Shown piece after piece: positions 32,213 to 42,023 of a stretch of DNA of 64,000 bases. Numbering within the stretch: position 1 is the stretch's first letter; the number at the start of each line of letters is the position of its first letter. The notes below the pieces were generated by a model that did not search any database, was not told the origin of the DNA, and worked only from the letters and a program-made list of their open reading frames with translations. Origin of the DNA: Chloroflexota bacterium (GTDB lineage: Bacteria > Chloroflexota > Anaerolineae > Promineifilales > Promineifilaceae); contig JAGOMA010000007.1 of the NCBI GenBank assembly GCA_017993775.1, positions 118,857 to 182,856 of the forward strand, given 5' to 3'. Both the position numbers and the translations under genes were made by a program.

Positions 32213-35185
32213 CTAAAACCCTTCCAACTGTGACAAATCCGCAAGGCCATTGGCCAGAGCGGCAATGTGCTGCAGCAGCGCCAGGCGGTTTTCACGCACG
32301 GCCGTGTCCTCATCCATCACCAACACATTGGCAAAAAACGCGCTGATTGCCGGTTGCAAAAGCCGCAGCGCGCCGACCATGGCCGCCACGGAGCCATCTT
32401 GCGCCGCCTTTGCCTCGGCATAGGCAGCGGCCAGAGCCTGCTCTTGCGGCAGCGCAAAGTCTGCCAGACGCAGCGCAAACGCCACATCCAAAGACCGGGT
32501 GATGCGCACACAGCGGGCGTAGGCATCCAACAAATTCTCCCAATCCTCGGCGGCAATGGCCTGCTGTAGGGCAACGGCCGTTTTCTGCGCCATGTAAGGA
32601 TTGTGAGCCTGCGCCGTTAACACGGCCTTCACCACGCTGGCTGGCAAATCCAGATCTCGCAGCAAGCCTTCCAGACGGCCGTTCACAAACGCCAGCACAT
32701 CCGCCTGCACTTTCTCGTTAAACGGAACCGGCTGCAGGGCGCCGGCGGCCGCCAACGCCGCCTGCAAATCAAACGACATCTCGTGGGCTACCAGATTTTC
32801 AATTAGCTGAATGGCCGCGCGGCGCAGGGCAAAGGGATCATTGGAGCCTTTGGGCGCCAATCCGGCGGCAAACAAGCCGGTCAGGCTGTCCAGGCGGTCG
32901 GCCAAAGCCAGGGCCATGCCGGGTTTGCTGCCGCTGACGCTTTTGTACTGCTCGGCCAGGGCCACGGCCACCGCTTCCGGCTCGCCGCTCAGGCGGGCGT
33001 AGTGCGCGCCCATCGTGCCTTGCAGCGAGGTCATTTCCACCACCAGCTCGGCCGCCAGATCCGCTTTAGACAGACCGGCGGCGCGGGTGGCCACGGCCGT
33101 TTCCGCCGCCGTCAGTCCCATCATCCCAGCAATTATCGGCGTCAATTTTTCCAGCCGATGCACTTTGTCCAGCATCGAGCCTAAATCAACCTGGAACGTC
33201 AACGTCTCCAGGCGCGGCAAAAAATCGGCCAGCGTAAATTTGATGTCGTTGTTGTAGAAGAAGGCGGCGTCGGCAAAACGGGCGCGGATCACATGCTCGT
33301 TGCCATCCACGACCGTGTTCAGGTGTTTCTCGTCGCCATTGCGCACGGCGATGAAGTAGGGCAGCAAACGGCCGTCTTCGTTATAAACCGGGAAATAACG
33401 CTGGTGTTTGCGCATCACTGCCACCAGCACTTCGTCTGGCAGGGCCAGGAACCGCTCTTCAAATTGGCCGCGCATCGGCGTGGGACGTTCCACCAGATTG
33501 GCGACTTCGTCCAGCAAATCGGGGTCATCGGGGATGACGCCTTTCTTTTCGGCGGCCAATTTGCTGGCAACGGCCGTAATCGCTTCTTTGCGCTTTTCTT
33601 TGTCCAATACGATGCCGTTTTTACGCATCACCACGGCGTACTGCGTCGCGTCGATGATGGGCAGTTCGGGCGAATCGTAGGGGCGCAGCCCACGGCTGAT
33701 CCGGTCGCTTACAATGTCGGCAAAATCGAAGGGGACCACATCCGGGCCGTACAGGGCTACCAACCAGCGCACCGGGCGGCTAAAGGCGACGTTGCTGCGA
33801 TTCCAGCGCATACTGCGCGTAAATTTCAGCCCGGCAATCAGGTCTGGCAGCATTTGCGCCAGGACGGCGGCAGTGGGCTGGCCTTCTTCGCGCACGACGG
33901 CGGCCACATATCGCTTGTCGCCTTCGTCGACGATTTGCAGATCGGCGACATCGACGCCTTTGCCACGGGCAAACCCCTCGGCGGCTTTTGTCGGACGGCC
34001 GTCAGCGTCGAAGGCGCGGTCGGCGGGCGGTCCTTTTACCACCGTTTCCAGGTCGGATTGGCGGCCTTCCAGCCGGTTCACCAGCACGGCCAACCGGCGC
34101 GGCGTGCCGCTGACTTCGACGCGGTCATATGTCAGGCGCAGCCGGTCGAATGTGGCCGGAACAAGTTCTTTTAATTGGCGCATGGCCGAGTCCAGGTCAC
34201 CAACCGGCAGTTCTTCTGTGCCGATTTCCAGCAAGAAGGTTTGCGGTTGTTCGATCTGGGCAAATTGCAGGAGGTAGGCGGGTTTGGCAACGGCCGTTTC
34301 CGACCACGCCTGCGTAAATGGGAAACCCAACGCTTCGCGCTGCGCCAGGTAAAGCGTGGTAATCTGCCGCGCGATATTGCGCATCCGGTGGAAATAATTG
34401 GCGCGTTCGGTCACGCCAATTGCCCCGCGTGTATCCAAAATGTTGAACAGATGGGAACATTTCAGATTAAAGTCGTGGGCTGGCATGACCAGATTGGCCT
34501 CAATGCAGCGTTTTGCTTCATTTTCGTAATGGTCGTAAATCTGGCGGATGGCTTCTACGTCGGCCACGTTGAAGTAATACTGGCAGTGCTCGATTTCGCT
34601 TTGCAGCAGCAAATTGCCGTAGGGGATGTCTGAGCCGTAGTTGATTTCCCAGACGCTGTTCACGTTTTGCAGCGCCAGGGCGATGCGGTCCAGGCCATAG
34701 GTGATTTCTACGGCGACCGGGTCCAGGTTCAGACCGCCAGCCTGCTGGAAGTAGGTGAATTGGGTGATCTCTTGCCCATCGAGCCATACTTCCCAACCCA
34801 GCCCCCACGCGCCGAGCGCCGGGCTTTCCCAGTTGTCTTCCACAAAGCGGATGTCGTGGCGGAGCGGGTCGATGCCGATGGCTTCCAGGCTTTTAAGGAA
34901 CAGTTCTTGGGGGTTGCCGGGATCGGGTTTGAGGATGACCTGGAGTTGGTGGTGCATTTGCATGCGGTTGGGGTTGTCGCCGAAACGGCCGTCATCCGGC
35001 CGGATGCTGGGTTCCACATACACCACATTCCACGATTCCGGGCCGAGCACGCGCAGCGAAGTGGCCGGGTTCATGGTTCCGGCGCCAACCTGCACATTGT
35101 AAGGCTGCTGCACCAGGCAACCTTGTTCCTTCCAATAATCGAGAAGGCGGAGAATAATGTCTTGAAAGCTGAGTTTGCTGCTCAT
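32213..35185 (-). CDS. glyQS: Glycyl-tRNA synthetase, fused alpha-beta chain
   Basis: A 990-residue synthetase in which the alpha (GlyQ, about 1-300) and beta (GlyS, about 310-990) subunits, usually separate, are one chain. The alpha part opens [19 protein letters not shown] and has [20 protein letters not shown]; the beta part opens [20 protein letters not shown] and carries the HD-like and anticodon-binding domains ([13 protein letters not shown]). Fused forms are known in Chlamydia and some other phyla. The ATG at 35185 has AAAAGG upstream and is preferred over 35209. The coding region has about ten ACGGCCGT copies. Confidence 0.96.
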   Translation of the reverse strand: MSSKLSFQDIILRLLDYWKEQGCLVQQPYNVQVGAGTMNPATSLRVLGPESWNVVYVEPSIRPDDGRFGDNPNRMQMHHQLQVILKPDPGNPQELFLKSLEAIGIDPLRHDIRFVEDNWESPALGAWGLGWEVWLDGQEITQFTYFQQAGGLNLDPVAVEITYGLDRIALALQNVNSVWEINYGSDIPYGNLLLQSEIEHCQYYFNVADVEAIRQIYDHYENEAKRCIEANLVMPAHDFNLKCSHLFNILDTRGAIGVTERANYFHRMRNIARQITTLYLAQREALGFPFTQAWSETAVAKPAYLLQFAQIEQPQTFLLEIGTEELPVGDLDSAMRQLKELVPATFDRLRLTYDRVEVSGTPRRLAVLVNRLEGRQSDLETVVKGPPADRAFDADGRPTKAAEGFARGKGVDVADLQIVDEGDKRYVAAVVREEGQPTAAVLAQMLPDLIAGLKFTRSMRWNRSNVAFSRPVRWLVALYGPDVVPFDFADIVSDRISRGLRPYDSPELPIIDATQYAVVMRKNGIVLDKEKRKEAITAVASKLAAEKKGVIPDDPDLLDEVANLVERPTPMRGQFEERFLALPDEVLVAVMRKHQRYFPVYNEDGRLLPYFIAVRNGDEKHLNTVVDGNEHVIRARFADAAFFYNNDIKFTLADFLPRLETLTFQVDLGSMLDKVHRLEKLTPIIAGMMGLTAAETAVATRAAGLSKADLAAELVVEMTSLQGTMGAHYARLSGEPEAVAVALAEQYKSVSGSKPGMALALADRLDSLTGLFAAGLAPKGSNDPFALRRAAIQLIENLVAHEMSFDLQAALAAAGALQPVPFNEKVQADVLAFVNGRLEGLLRDLDLPASVVKAVLTAQAHNPYMAQKTAVALQQAIAAEDWENLLDAYARCVRITRSLDVAFALRLADFALPQEQALAAAYAEAKAAQDGSVAAMVGALRLLQPAISAFFANVLVMDEDTAVRENRLALLQHIAALANGLADLSQLEGF

Positions 35186-35323
35186 ACATACCTTTTGTAA
35201 CCGGCGCATGAAGCCGCCGCGTAAGAATCGATGCCAAAGTGGCGAATTATAACATGGGCATGGTATCTGGGCATTTTTTGGCTGTGGGTGAGGAGTGGGA
35301 AGGAAACGGCCGGCCGCCGGTCT

Positions 35324-36118
35324 TTATTCTCTGTCTATTTCTTCCGGGGCAAACAGGGCGGCTTCGCGGCGCAGGCGGTGCAAAAAATCCACCGATTTGA
35401 GGTCGCGTTCCAGAATGTGGGCGATATAGCCGTGCATGATGGTTTCTAATTCGTGGTGTAACGGCCGTTTCAATTGCAGCGCCTGAACCATTTCCCACGG
35501 CCGTGTTTGCAAATAACGCAGCACTTTCACGGCGACGGCCGTAATCGGCCGGGCGCGGCGGTCGGCGGCGTGGCAGTTGGGGCACAATAAACCGCCCAAA
35601 TCGTCGCTGAAAAATTGGTCCTGCTCCTGAATTGGCTCGTCGCAAGAGAGGCAGTTAAACAACTGCGGCTGAAAACCAGACATTCCCAGCAGGCGCAGTT
35701 CGTAATACCGGCTTACCAGACGCACGTCGTCGGTGGCTGCCAGCCGGGAAAGCGTATCGGCCAATAACGTGTACAGGCTGATGTGCGGCCCTTCTTCCAT
35801 CGTCAGCCGGTCTAGCAGTTCGACGATATAGGCGGCATAGGTGGTGCGCACCAGATCGTCGCGCAGGGCGGGGTACGATTCAATCATTTCCGCCTGGGTG
35901 ATGATGTCCAGATCATGCCCTTTGGCAAAGAGAAATTGGGTGCGCATGAACAATTCCACGTGGCCGGTCTTGCGGCTTTGCGGCTTGCGCGCCCCCTTGG
36001 CGATGGCTTGCAGTTTGCCAAAATCACGGGTGTAGAGCGTGAGCAGCCGGTCGGCTTCGCCAAAATCGGTGCGTTTGAGGACAATGCCCTCGGTGCGGAA
36101 GGTGCGTTCTCTGGCCAT
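35324..36118 (-). CDS. recO: DNA repair protein RecO
   Basis: A 264-residue RecO. The N-terminal OB domain starts ERTFRTEGIVLKRTDFGEADRLLTLYTRDFGKL; the C-terminal half has the zinc site CLSCDEP...LLCPNCH (about 163-195). RecO loads RecA with RecR in gap repair; recR is 5 kb away. The start is the ATG at 36118; the frame extends upstream into the GATTGGAGACTGGAGA word repeat (encoding an SPISNLQSPISP tail), which is not likely to be translated. No good ribosome site is visible, perhaps because the repeat has replaced it. Confidence 0.92.
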   Translation of the reverse strand: MARERTFRTEGIVLKRTDFGEADRLLTLYTRDFGKLQAIAKGARKPQSRKTGHVELFMRTQFLFAKGHDLDIITQAEMIESYPALRDDLVRTTYAAYIVELLDRLTMEEGPHISLYTLLADTLSRLAATDDVRLVSRYYELRLLGMSGFQPQLFNCLSCDEPIQEQDQFFSDDLGGLLCPNCHAADRRARPITAVAVKVLRYLQTRPWEMVQALQLKRPLHHELETIMHGYIAHILERDLKSVDFLHRLRREAALFAPEEIDRE

Positions 36119-36120
36119 AG

Positions 36121-36182
36121 GTGAGATTGGAGACTGGAGATTAGAGATTGGAGACTGGCAAGCCGTCTCCAATCTCTAATCT
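36121..36182. repeat. Inverted GAGATTGGAGACTGG / CCAATCTCTAATCTC word repeat
   Basis: GTGAGATTGGAGACTGGAGA repeats itself and is mirrored by GTCTCCAATCTCTAATCTC. It fills the whole spacer between cdd and recO. Confidence 0.75.
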
Positions 36183-36185
36183 CTA

Positions 36186-36593
36186 TCAAGTCAGGTGCTC
36201 CGGGCCGAAGTGATCGGGGAGAAGCGTATAGAGAGTGGTTTGACGGCCGTTTCCTGCTTCATCCACCAGCCAGACCGGCACATCGCCGGCAAATTCGGCC
36301 AGCACCTGGCGGCACGCGCCGCAGGGCGACCCGGCGTTTTCGGTGCAGACGGCTACGGCCGTAATACGCCCCACGCCTTCGGACACCATTTTGTACACGG
36401 CCGTGCGCTCGGCGCAGATGGTCAGGCCGTAGGAGGCATTTTCTACGTTGACGCCGGTATAGAGACGGCCGTCTTCCATCCATATCGCCGCCCCTACCCG
36501 GTAATGAGAATAAGGCGCATACGCATTCTGCCGCGCTTCGCAGGCAGATCGAATCAATTTATCACGCTCTTCAGGAGAAATCATACGAATCAT
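36186..36593 (-). CDS. cdd: Cytidine deaminase
   Basis: A 135-residue zinc enzyme of homotetrameric Cdd type. GVNVENASYGLTICAERTAV (about 49-68) supplies the zinc cysteine and catalytic glutamate, and SPCGACRQVLAEF (about 89-101) the two other zinc cysteines. It converts cytidine and deoxycytidine to uridine forms; with deoB and deoC in the same window it covers part of nucleoside salvage, though the genes are far apart. Confidence 0.95.
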   Translation of the reverse strand: MIRMISPEERDKLIRSACEARQNAYAPYSHYRVGAAIWMEDGRLYTGVNVENASYGLTICAERTAVYKMVSEGVGRITAVAVCTENAGSPCGACRQVLAEFAGDVPVWLVDEAGNGRQTTLYTLLPDHFGPEHLT

Positions 36594-36620
36594 TCATCGC
36601 TGGCTAACAGCCAATAGCTG

Positions 36621-37667
36621 TTAGCTGTTGGTTGTTGGTTGGTAGCCATTGATTACTGTAAAGGGTTGAATCTTTGTATTATCGGGGATCGTGGCGTTTT
36701 CCACAACCGCTTGTTCGATGCGGCAGTTATCGCCCACCTGGGCCTGGCGCAAGATGGTATTGGGGCCAATCACACAATCGGCGCCGATAGTCGTGCGGCC
36801 CTGCACATAGGTATTTGGCCAGATGACGGTATCTTGCCCGATGGCGACGTCTGGGTCGATGTATGTGGCGTCGGGATCGACCAGCGTGACGCCATTTTCC
36901 AGCCAGCGGCAATTGGCGCGGCGGCGAAAGGCTTTTTCCACAGCCACCATTTCGGCGCGTGTGCCAGCCCCCAGGGATTCGTCCGGGTCGTCTATGCGGA
37001 TGGCTTCGACCACCTGCCCCTGCTCAATCGCCATGCCGATCATGTCGGTGAGGTAATATTCCTGACTGCTGCGCGCCTGGCGCAGGGGCAGGTTGTGGAT
37101 GTTTTGCCACAACCAATCGGCGGCGAAGCAGTAAACCCCAACGTTTAACTCGTTGATGGCCAGCAGAACGGCCGTGTCGTTCCGTTGTTTGGCTTCGGCC
37201 ACTTCGACAATTTCCCGGACACGGCCGTGAGTATCGCGCACCACCCGGCCAAACGAGGAATCCGGATCGCCCATCACTGAAAGCATCACCACAGCCGCGC
37301 CGCTGCGCGCTTGCGTTTGGGAAAGGTGGGCCAACGTTTGGGCGCGCAGCAAAGGCATGTCGCCATAGGCAACGATTACCTGCTCCGTTTGCCCGCGCAG
37401 AACTGCTTCGGCCATCATGGCCGCATGGCCGGTGCCCATTTGCTCTGCCTGGACCACATAATCCGCCCGCTGGCCGATGAGCGCTTGCACGCCTGCTTTG
37501 CCCGGCCCCACTACCAGCACAGGTCGTCGGTCCGCTGCAGATTCGGCGGCCTCAAAGACGTGCATGATCATCGGTTTCCCGCCTACTTCATGTAATATCT
37601 TTTGCGTTTTGGAGTTCATCCGGGTTCCCTGCCCGGCAGCTAATAAGACAACTGCAAGTTTGCTCAT
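36621..37667 (-). CDS. glmU: Shortened GlmU-like UDP-N-acetylglucosamine pyrophosphorylase
   Basis: A 348-residue protein: pyrophosphorylase domain with LLAAGQGTRMNSKTQK (about 8-23), GTGHAAMMAE, GDMPLL, then about 90 residues of left-handed beta-helix (IGQDTVIWPNTYVQGRTTIG). Full GlmU is about 450 residues and carries the acetyltransferase site in the missing C-terminal part, so this protein likely does only the uridylyl transfer, or the acetyltransferase is elsewhere. The end (NGYQPTTNS) is encoded by a CAACCAACAACC word repeat that also gives the stop codon. The ATG at 37667 has AGGAAGGAACG before it. Confidence 0.88.
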   Translation of the reverse strand: MSKLAVVLLAAGQGTRMNSKTQKILHEVGGKPMIMHVFEAAESAADRRPVLVVGPGKAGVQALIGQRADYVVQAEQMGTGHAAMMAEAVLRGQTEQVIVAYGDMPLLRAQTLAHLSQTQARSGAAVVMLSVMGDPDSSFGRVVRDTHGRVREIVEVAEAKQRNDTAVLLAINELNVGVYCFAADWLWQNIHNLPLRQARSSQEYYLTDMIGMAIEQGQVVEAIRIDDPDESLGAGTRAEMVAVEKAFRRRANCRWLENGVTLVDPDATYIDPDVAIGQDTVIWPNTYVQGRTTIGADCVIGPNTILRQAQVGDNCRIEQAVVENATIPDNTKIQPFTVINGYQPTTNS

Positions 37668-37713
37668 CGTTCCTTCCTGATCAAAATTCGTCACTATGGG
37701 AGTTGTTTTTTGC

Positions 37714-38532
37714 TTATACAAGCGTTTCATGGACCATGTTCTGGTGGGCGAAGGGGGTCATCGCCGCCACCATCAACCGGGCAAGGTCCAGGCGTTTGGC
37801 CCATTCGGATGGGCTGGCGTCTAACTGAGCGAGCCAGGCGGCGGACCCGCCGAGGTTTGCCGCTTCCTGGCGGACTTGTTCGATGGTTTCAAATTCCATG
37901 CCTTCGGTGAGAATGTAGCCTTGCGTCCATGTGGGGCGCTGCTGCCGCAGAAGCAGCGGCCAGGACACGTCGTTGCTAATTTCGTTATCCTCGCTGTGGG
38001 CGACGATAAATTCGGCGGCGCGGCGGGAGAAGCCGCGAGCAGCAGACAGCATATCCCAATCCTGGCCGCTGAGCTGCCGGAACAGGTTGTTTACCAGGAT
38101 TTCAGTCTCTTGTTGGCAGCGGGGATGGGTGGCAAAGGCGCGTGGGGTACGGCCAAAGACGGTGAAATCGTAGGTGGGGAGGTGGTGGGTAACGGCCGTT
38201 AATTCTTCAGGGTAATGCTCAGCCCAATGCAGCGCCCGGTCGCCATCGCTGTACATCACAAATGGGTGTCCCAGCGTAAGCGCCAATTCCACCGCTTTCC
38301 GCCGTCCCCGCCCAATGTGTGGCGACGACGCCTGAGTCTCATTGTCCGGTTCACGGTAAATTATGGCCCCATTTGCTGCCAGAAAATCTAGCGACGGTTG
38401 ATAGGCGGCGGCGCTGGCGCGTACAGCAACGCCGGCAAAAATGCCCATCAGCCTGGGCAGCGTCCGCTTTAATTGATCCAGTAACCTTCCCTGAGGATCA
38501 TGATAAATGACAGCCAGGGTTGTGGTATTCAT
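37714..38532 (-). CDS. Hypothetical protein, possible glycosyltransferase-like fold
   Basis: A 272-residue soluble protein. It starts TTTLAVIYHDPQGRLLDQL and has HPFVMYSDGDRALHWAEHYP at about 90-109, where the SDGD resembles the DxD of GT-A folds; EISNDVSWPLLL and GYILTEGMEFET follow. I do not recognise a named family with confidence. AAGGACAC lies before the ATG at 38532. It is next to glmU but separated by 46 bases; a link to sugar metabolism is only suggestive. Confidence 0.6.
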   Translation of the reverse strand: MNTTTLAVIYHDPQGRLLDQLKRTLPRLMGIFAGVAVRASAAAYQPSLDFLAANGAIIYREPDNETQASSPHIGRGRRKAVELALTLGHPFVMYSDGDRALHWAEHYPEELTAVTHHLPTYDFTVFGRTPRAFATHPRCQQETEILVNNLFRQLSGQDWDMLSAARGFSRRAAEFIVAHSEDNEISNDVSWPLLLRQQRPTWTQGYILTEGMEFETIEQVRQEAANLGGSAAWLAQLDASPSEWAKRLDLARLMVAAMTPFAHQNMVHETLV

Positions 38533-38630
38533 GTTTGTGTCCTTTTTTAATGGTAGATCGGCACAACCTTGAAGATGAGAAGTATCCCGCGAAGCAACAT
38601 CCCAAACCTTCCCTACGGCCGTTAAGCAAG

Positions 38631-39008
38631 TTAATTAAACATCCCGATCAGATTGTCGACCCGCTGCAAAAGGGTTGTCAGATTAAACGGTTTAACCAAA
38701 TAATCCTGGGCGCCGGCTTCCAAACCAATGGATTCTGCCGCAACATCTGCCCTGGAACTCAACATCATAACCGGCAAACGCGCAAACTGAGGATTGGCGC
38801 GAATATAGTGCATGGTCGTAAATCCATCCAGATTGGGCATTAACACATCCAAAATGACGAGATGGGGGCAGCAGTTTGTTTCTAACTGCCCCAAAGCATC
38901 CAATCCGTCTTGGGCTTCTATAACTTCATACCCTACGCGTGTAAAAATAATACGCAGCAGTTGACGGGTATGAGGATCGTCATCAACTACCATGATCTTG
39001 GCGCACAT
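38631..39008 (-). CDS. Single-domain response regulator
   Basis: A 125-residue CheY-like receiver with no output domain. Phospho-acceptor Asp is in HLVILDVLMPNLDGF (about 50-64), acidic pair VVDDD at 7-11, and the conserved Lys in QDYLVKPFN (about 103-111). It would act by protein contact. No kinase is adjacent; the hybrid-free kinase at 25804-28233 is one possible partner. Confidence 0.93.
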   Translation of the reverse strand: MCAKIMVVDDDPHTRQLLRIIFTRVGYEVIEAQDGLDALGQLETNCCPHLVILDVLMPNLDGFTTMHYIRANPQFARLPVMMLSSRADVAAESIGLEAGAQDYLVKPFNLTTLLQRVDNLIGMFN

Positions 39009-39191
39009 TCTTCAATTTTTCCTCAGCGAGGGTCTGTGAATGATTTGTGTCGGTGGGTTCTCGCTATACTACTAACTTTAAAAGAAACACATTAAAGAGA
39101 TTGTAAAACGCTTAGCCAACATCGGCCAATTTCAAGAAGCACGACTAGGAAATTTGTCCCATTAACGGCCGTTTCCCTCACATTCCAGATC

Positions 39192-39731
39192 TCAATGCGC
39201 GGTACAGCCCTCCAAATTGGCGCAGAACGTGTGGCAAATATCCGTCGTTAGCCCGGCATACAATACATAGAACTCGTTATCATCTTGGCTGAGGGTGTAA
39301 CTGGCGGCACATGGTTGCAACACGGCGCCAGATTGCGCGCCGCTGGTTGCTCCGGGCACGCAGCGCAAAAACGTAACCGGATTTTGCAGCGCGTCGCGGT
39401 CGCCTATAGCGATAATGCCGCTGTTCCGCGGTTCAGATTCGTCGCTGTAGATGCGGGCGCTCACCGCGCCAGCCTCCTGGTAACAACCAACCACTTCGCT
39501 GATGGCAGCAATCGGCGCGCCAAATTCGGGCAGCCCGCCAAGCGTAGCCATTACCCCCAATGTGGTCAGGCCGTCTATAAAGCTTTCCCCTTCAATGGTT
39601 TGATAACCGGGCAGGTCCGGCAGCAGGGCAGCGGCCGCGCCTGTTGGTGTAGACGGCAGCACATCGCAACCAACGACGGCCGTAAGCATCAAAAGCATCA
39701 CAAAGAACAAGAGAAATAGGGATCGGTTCAT
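39192..39731 (-). CDS. Putative lipoprotein of unknown function
   Basis: A 179-residue protein with a lipoprotein signal, lipobox AVVGC with Cys22. The mature part has several further cysteines (GCYQEAG, LRCVPG, QPCAAS, DICHTFCANLEGC), likely disulfide-bonded outside the membrane. No family recognised. The start is the ATG at 39731, preceded by GGAGGTG; the longer frame to 39761 has no such site. Confidence 0.7.
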   Translation of the reverse strand: MNRSLFLLFFVMLLMLTAVVGCDVLPSTPTGAAAALLPDLPGYQTIEGESFIDGLTTLGVMATLGGLPEFGAPIAAISEVVGCYQEAGAVSARIYSDESEPRNSGIIAIGDRDALQNPVTFLRCVPGATSGAQSGAVLQPCAASYTLSQDDNEFYVLYAGLTTDICHTFCANLEGCTAH

Positions 39732-39776
39732 CTGGGAACACCTCCAAAAGTTGTATGCCACAAATCTGGCGGAATC

Positions 39777-40220
39777 TTACTCGCCCATAGCCGCATCTAT
39801 CGGATTGGTGAGCGCGATCCAGGCGTGATGGTATTTTTCGATGCGCGCCAGGTCTTTTGGGGTGATGGTCTTCAGGCGGCGCGCGTCCATGTTGTCGGTC
39901 AGGTCGGCCAGTTTTACTTTGGCGGCCAGGGCATTGGGGCGCAGACGGCGGATGAATTCTTCATAAGTTTCATCGTCCTGGCGGCTGACGGCGGCTACGG
40001 CCGTTACCACGTCTTCGCTAAACCCGGCCTGCCGCAACTCATCCAGCGTCACATTGCTGTCCTCCACAACGTCGTGGAGAACGGCCGTTATCATTTCCTC
40101 TTCAGTTTCCATTTGAAACATCAACCGCAAGGGGTGCAAAATATAGGGCTGGCCGGCCTTGTCGACCTGTCCGGCATGGGCCTGAATGGCGATGGCCAGT
40201 GCGGTGTCTAAGTTTGACAT
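39777..40220 (-). CDS. HD-domain phosphohydrolase, (p)ppGpp hydrolase-like
   Basis: A 147-residue small HD protein resembling the hydrolase half of RelA/SpoT (Mesh1-like). Metal ligands are in QAHAGQVDKAGQPYILHPLR (about 13-32), HDVVEDS (about 49-55) and KLADLTDNMDARR (about 102-114). The role could be (p)ppGpp breakdown or related nucleotide hydrolysis; synthetase domains are absent. Confidence 0.88.
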   Translation of the reverse strand: MSNLDTALAIAIQAHAGQVDKAGQPYILHPLRLMFQMETEEEMITAVLHDVVEDSNVTLDELRQAGFSEDVVTAVAAVSRQDDETYEEFIRRLRPNALAAKVKLADLTDNMDARRLKTITPKDLARIEKYHHAWIALTNPIDAAMGE

Positions 40221-40232
40221 GATTACCTTCCT

Positions 40233-40739
40233 TTATTCCGGTCGATAGGGCGCTTCTTCATCAAGATTACCCACGAATTGGGGCAAACGGCCGTGTCCCA
40301 GTCCTTGACGAATAGCCATATTTTCGCCAGTGTGATACCAGTAATGATAAATCATACGCTGAAACAACGAACCGAAGATAAAAGATGTCACCTGCCCGTC
40401 GCGGACAACCTGCTTTTGCAGATCGGCCGTCGTCAGCGTGTCCAGCCAGGGATCGGCGGCCGTGGTGATCGTTTCCCACACCTGCCACATGCCGGCCAAT
40501 GGCGGCGTAGAAGCCGGCGCGCCATAAGCAAACTGCGCGTCAATATCGGGCAGCAGCAGCCTGTTTTGCCCATACACAAGCCAATAACGCTGCTCCTGCC
40601 AGGCCAGATGACCGATATTCCAACTGATACAGTTCATGGGCATCAGGCGCTGGCGCGCGTCGGCCTCGTTCAAACCTTCCAGGCCACGCCGAAATTCGCT
40701 GCGCGTAAACCGAAGTTGCTCAACCAGGGGATGGGGCAT
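40233..40739 (-). CDS. DinB-family metal-binding protein
   Basis: A 168-residue four-helix-bundle protein. The metal histidines are in SWNIGHLAWQE (about 39-49) and IYHYWYHTGE (about 134-143), the standard DinB/YfiT arrangement. The family includes thiol transferases and many uncharacterised members. The ATG at 40739 is chosen for its AAGGAGAG site; the longer frame would start inside the tRNA terminator. Confidence 0.85.
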   Translation of the reverse strand: MPHPLVEQLRFTRSEFRRGLEGLNEADARQRLMPMNCISWNIGHLAWQEQRYWLVYGQNRLLLPDIDAQFAYGAPASTPPLAGMWQVWETITTAADPWLDTLTTADLQKQVVRDGQVTSFIFGSLFQRMIYHYWYHTGENMAIRQGLGHGRLPQFVGNLDEEAPYRPE

Positions 40740-40754
40740 AACTCTCCTTAACAA

Positions 40755-40792
40755 AAAGGATCGGTTCAAGGCGTGCCCTGAACCGATCCTTT
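40755..40792 (-). terminator. Rho-independent terminator of tRNA-Gln
   Basis: AAAGGATCGGTTCA and TGAACCGATCCTTT form a perfect 14-bp stem with a ten-base loop; on the minus strand it follows the tRNA 3' end by five bases and runs into TTTTT. Confidence 0.9.
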
Positions 40793-40797
40793 GGTGC

Positions 40798-40868
40798 TGC
40801 GGTGCTAGGATTCGAACCTAGGAATGGCGGATTCAAAGTCCGCTGCCTTACCGCTTGGCGACACCGCA
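40798..40868 (-). tRNA. tRNA-Gln (anticodon TTG)
   Basis: A complete 71-base cloverleaf on the minus strand: acceptor TGCGGTG/CACCGCA, D arm GCCAAGCGGTAAGGC, anticodon stem GCGGA/TCCGC with loop CTTTGAA (anticodon TTG), five-base variable loop and T arm CTAGG-TTCGAAT-CCTAG. CCA is not encoded. This is the only tRNA found in the window. Confidence 0.96.
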
Positions 40869-40927
40869 TCAATCGACGCGAATGCTAACACAAGGCGGCA
40901 GAGTAGGCAAGAGCATCATTGCCAATC

Positions 40928-41533
40928 TCACATCGCCTGTCGACCTTCCATCGCCCGGCCCAGAGTGATCTCGTCTGTATATTCCAGGTCGCCGCCGACC
41001 GGCAGGCCACGCGCCAGACGGGTCAGACGCAAACCGGGGCGGGTCAGGCGGCGCTGCAAATAAAGCGAAGTAGATTCCCCTTCCAGAGTGGGATTGGTCG
41101 CCAGGATGATTTCGCTAAATTGGTTGCCATCCACCCGAGCAACCAGTTCGGCAATCCGCAAATCTTCCGGGCCAACGCCTTCCACCGGAGAAATTGCGCC
41201 ATGGAGGACGTGGTAACGGCCGTTAAACGCCCGCGACCGTTCAATCGCCACCACATCCAACGGTTCTTCCACCACACACAACATGGTGGGATCACGGCCG
41301 TCATCCTGACAAATGACACACGGATCATCTTCCGTAATATTAAAACAAACCGAACAAAAGCGCGTGCGCTGCTTCAAATCCTCCAAAGCCTGCGCCAACG
41401 CCAACGCCTGCTCATCGCCGGCACGCAGCAAATAAAACGTCAGCCGCGCCGCCGACTTCGGGCCAATGCCCGGCAAACGGCCCAACTCATTGATCAGCTT
41501 TTGCACCGGCTGCGGCAGAACGTTTTGCGCCAC
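40928..41533 (-). CDS. recR: Recombination protein RecR
   Basis: A 201-residue RecR: helix-hairpin-helix LGRLPGIGPKSAARLTFYLL (about 17-36), zinc finger CSVCFNITEDDPCVIC (about 59-74), Toprim domain with VVEEPLDVVAIE (about 85-96) and a C-terminal Walker-like PVGGDLEYTDEITLGRA. It works with RecO in gap repair. It begins two bases after the ybaB stop, in the classic dnaX-ybaB-recR order. Confidence 0.97.
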   Translation of the reverse strand: MAQNVLPQPVQKLINELGRLPGIGPKSAARLTFYLLRAGDEQALALAQALEDLKQRTRFCSVCFNITEDDPCVICQDDGRDPTMLCVVEEPLDVVAIERSRAFNGRYHVLHGAISPVEGVGPEDLRIAELVARVDGNQFSEIILATNPTLEGESTSLYLQRRLTRPGLRLTRLARGLPVGGDLEYTDEITLGRAMEGRQAM

Positions 41534-41535
41534 GG

Positions 41536-41919
41536 CTACAGACCGCCCAGCAGCGAATCCAAACCGCCGCCCAAACCACCCAGGCCGCCGGTAATACCTT
41601 CCATCCGCTGCGCCGAAAGCGCCTGCGACTGTTCAATAGCCGCATTCACCGAGGCCACCAACAAATCTTGCAGCATGTCCACGTCCTCCGGGTTCAACAA
41701 ATCCGGGTCAATGGTCATCGACTGCACTCGCTGATGACCGGTGATGACGATGGTGATTGCGCCGCCGCCGGCCGTGACGGTAACCGTCTCGTTGGCCAAC
41801 GCTTCCTGCGCTTCAACCATTTGCTGCTGCATCGCCTGCATTTGCGATAACATGTTTTTAGGGTTCATGGAGCTGCTTTTCCCTCCGCCTGCTTTCCGCT
41901 GAAATGATCGTTTTGACAT
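41536..41919 (-). CDS. ybaB: YbaB/EbfC nucleoid-associated protein
   Basis: A 127-residue DNA-binding protein with the coiled-coil NPKNMLSQMQAMQQQMVEAQ (about 19-38) and the VTVTAGGGAITIVITGHQRV core. The C-terminus is an unusual Gly/Leu run (GGLGGLGGGLDSLLGGL). It coats the nucleoid and is encoded between dnaX and recR as in most bacteria. A basic 17-residue N-terminal extension rich in Ser, Lys and Gly precedes the core. Confidence 0.93.
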   Translation of the reverse strand: MSKRSFQRKAGGGKSSSMNPKNMLSQMQAMQQQMVEAQEALANETVTVTAGGGAITIVITGHQRVQSMTIDPDLLNPEDVDMLQDLLVASVNAAIEQSQALSAQRMEGITGGLGGLGGGLDSLLGGL

Positions 41920-42023
41920 GATTTATCCTTTATCACTATTTTGGGTTATGGGTTTACCAGAGAGACTCTAAGGGTTAACAAGAGATCGTGTTGGCTGATT
42001 CGAGGAAAAACGCTTAGGGTCAA

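Noticed and set aside
36119..36172. Extra 18 residues at the RecO N-terminus
   Set aside because: They are encoded by the GATTGGAGACTGGAGA word repeat; the RecO core begins at the ATG 36118.
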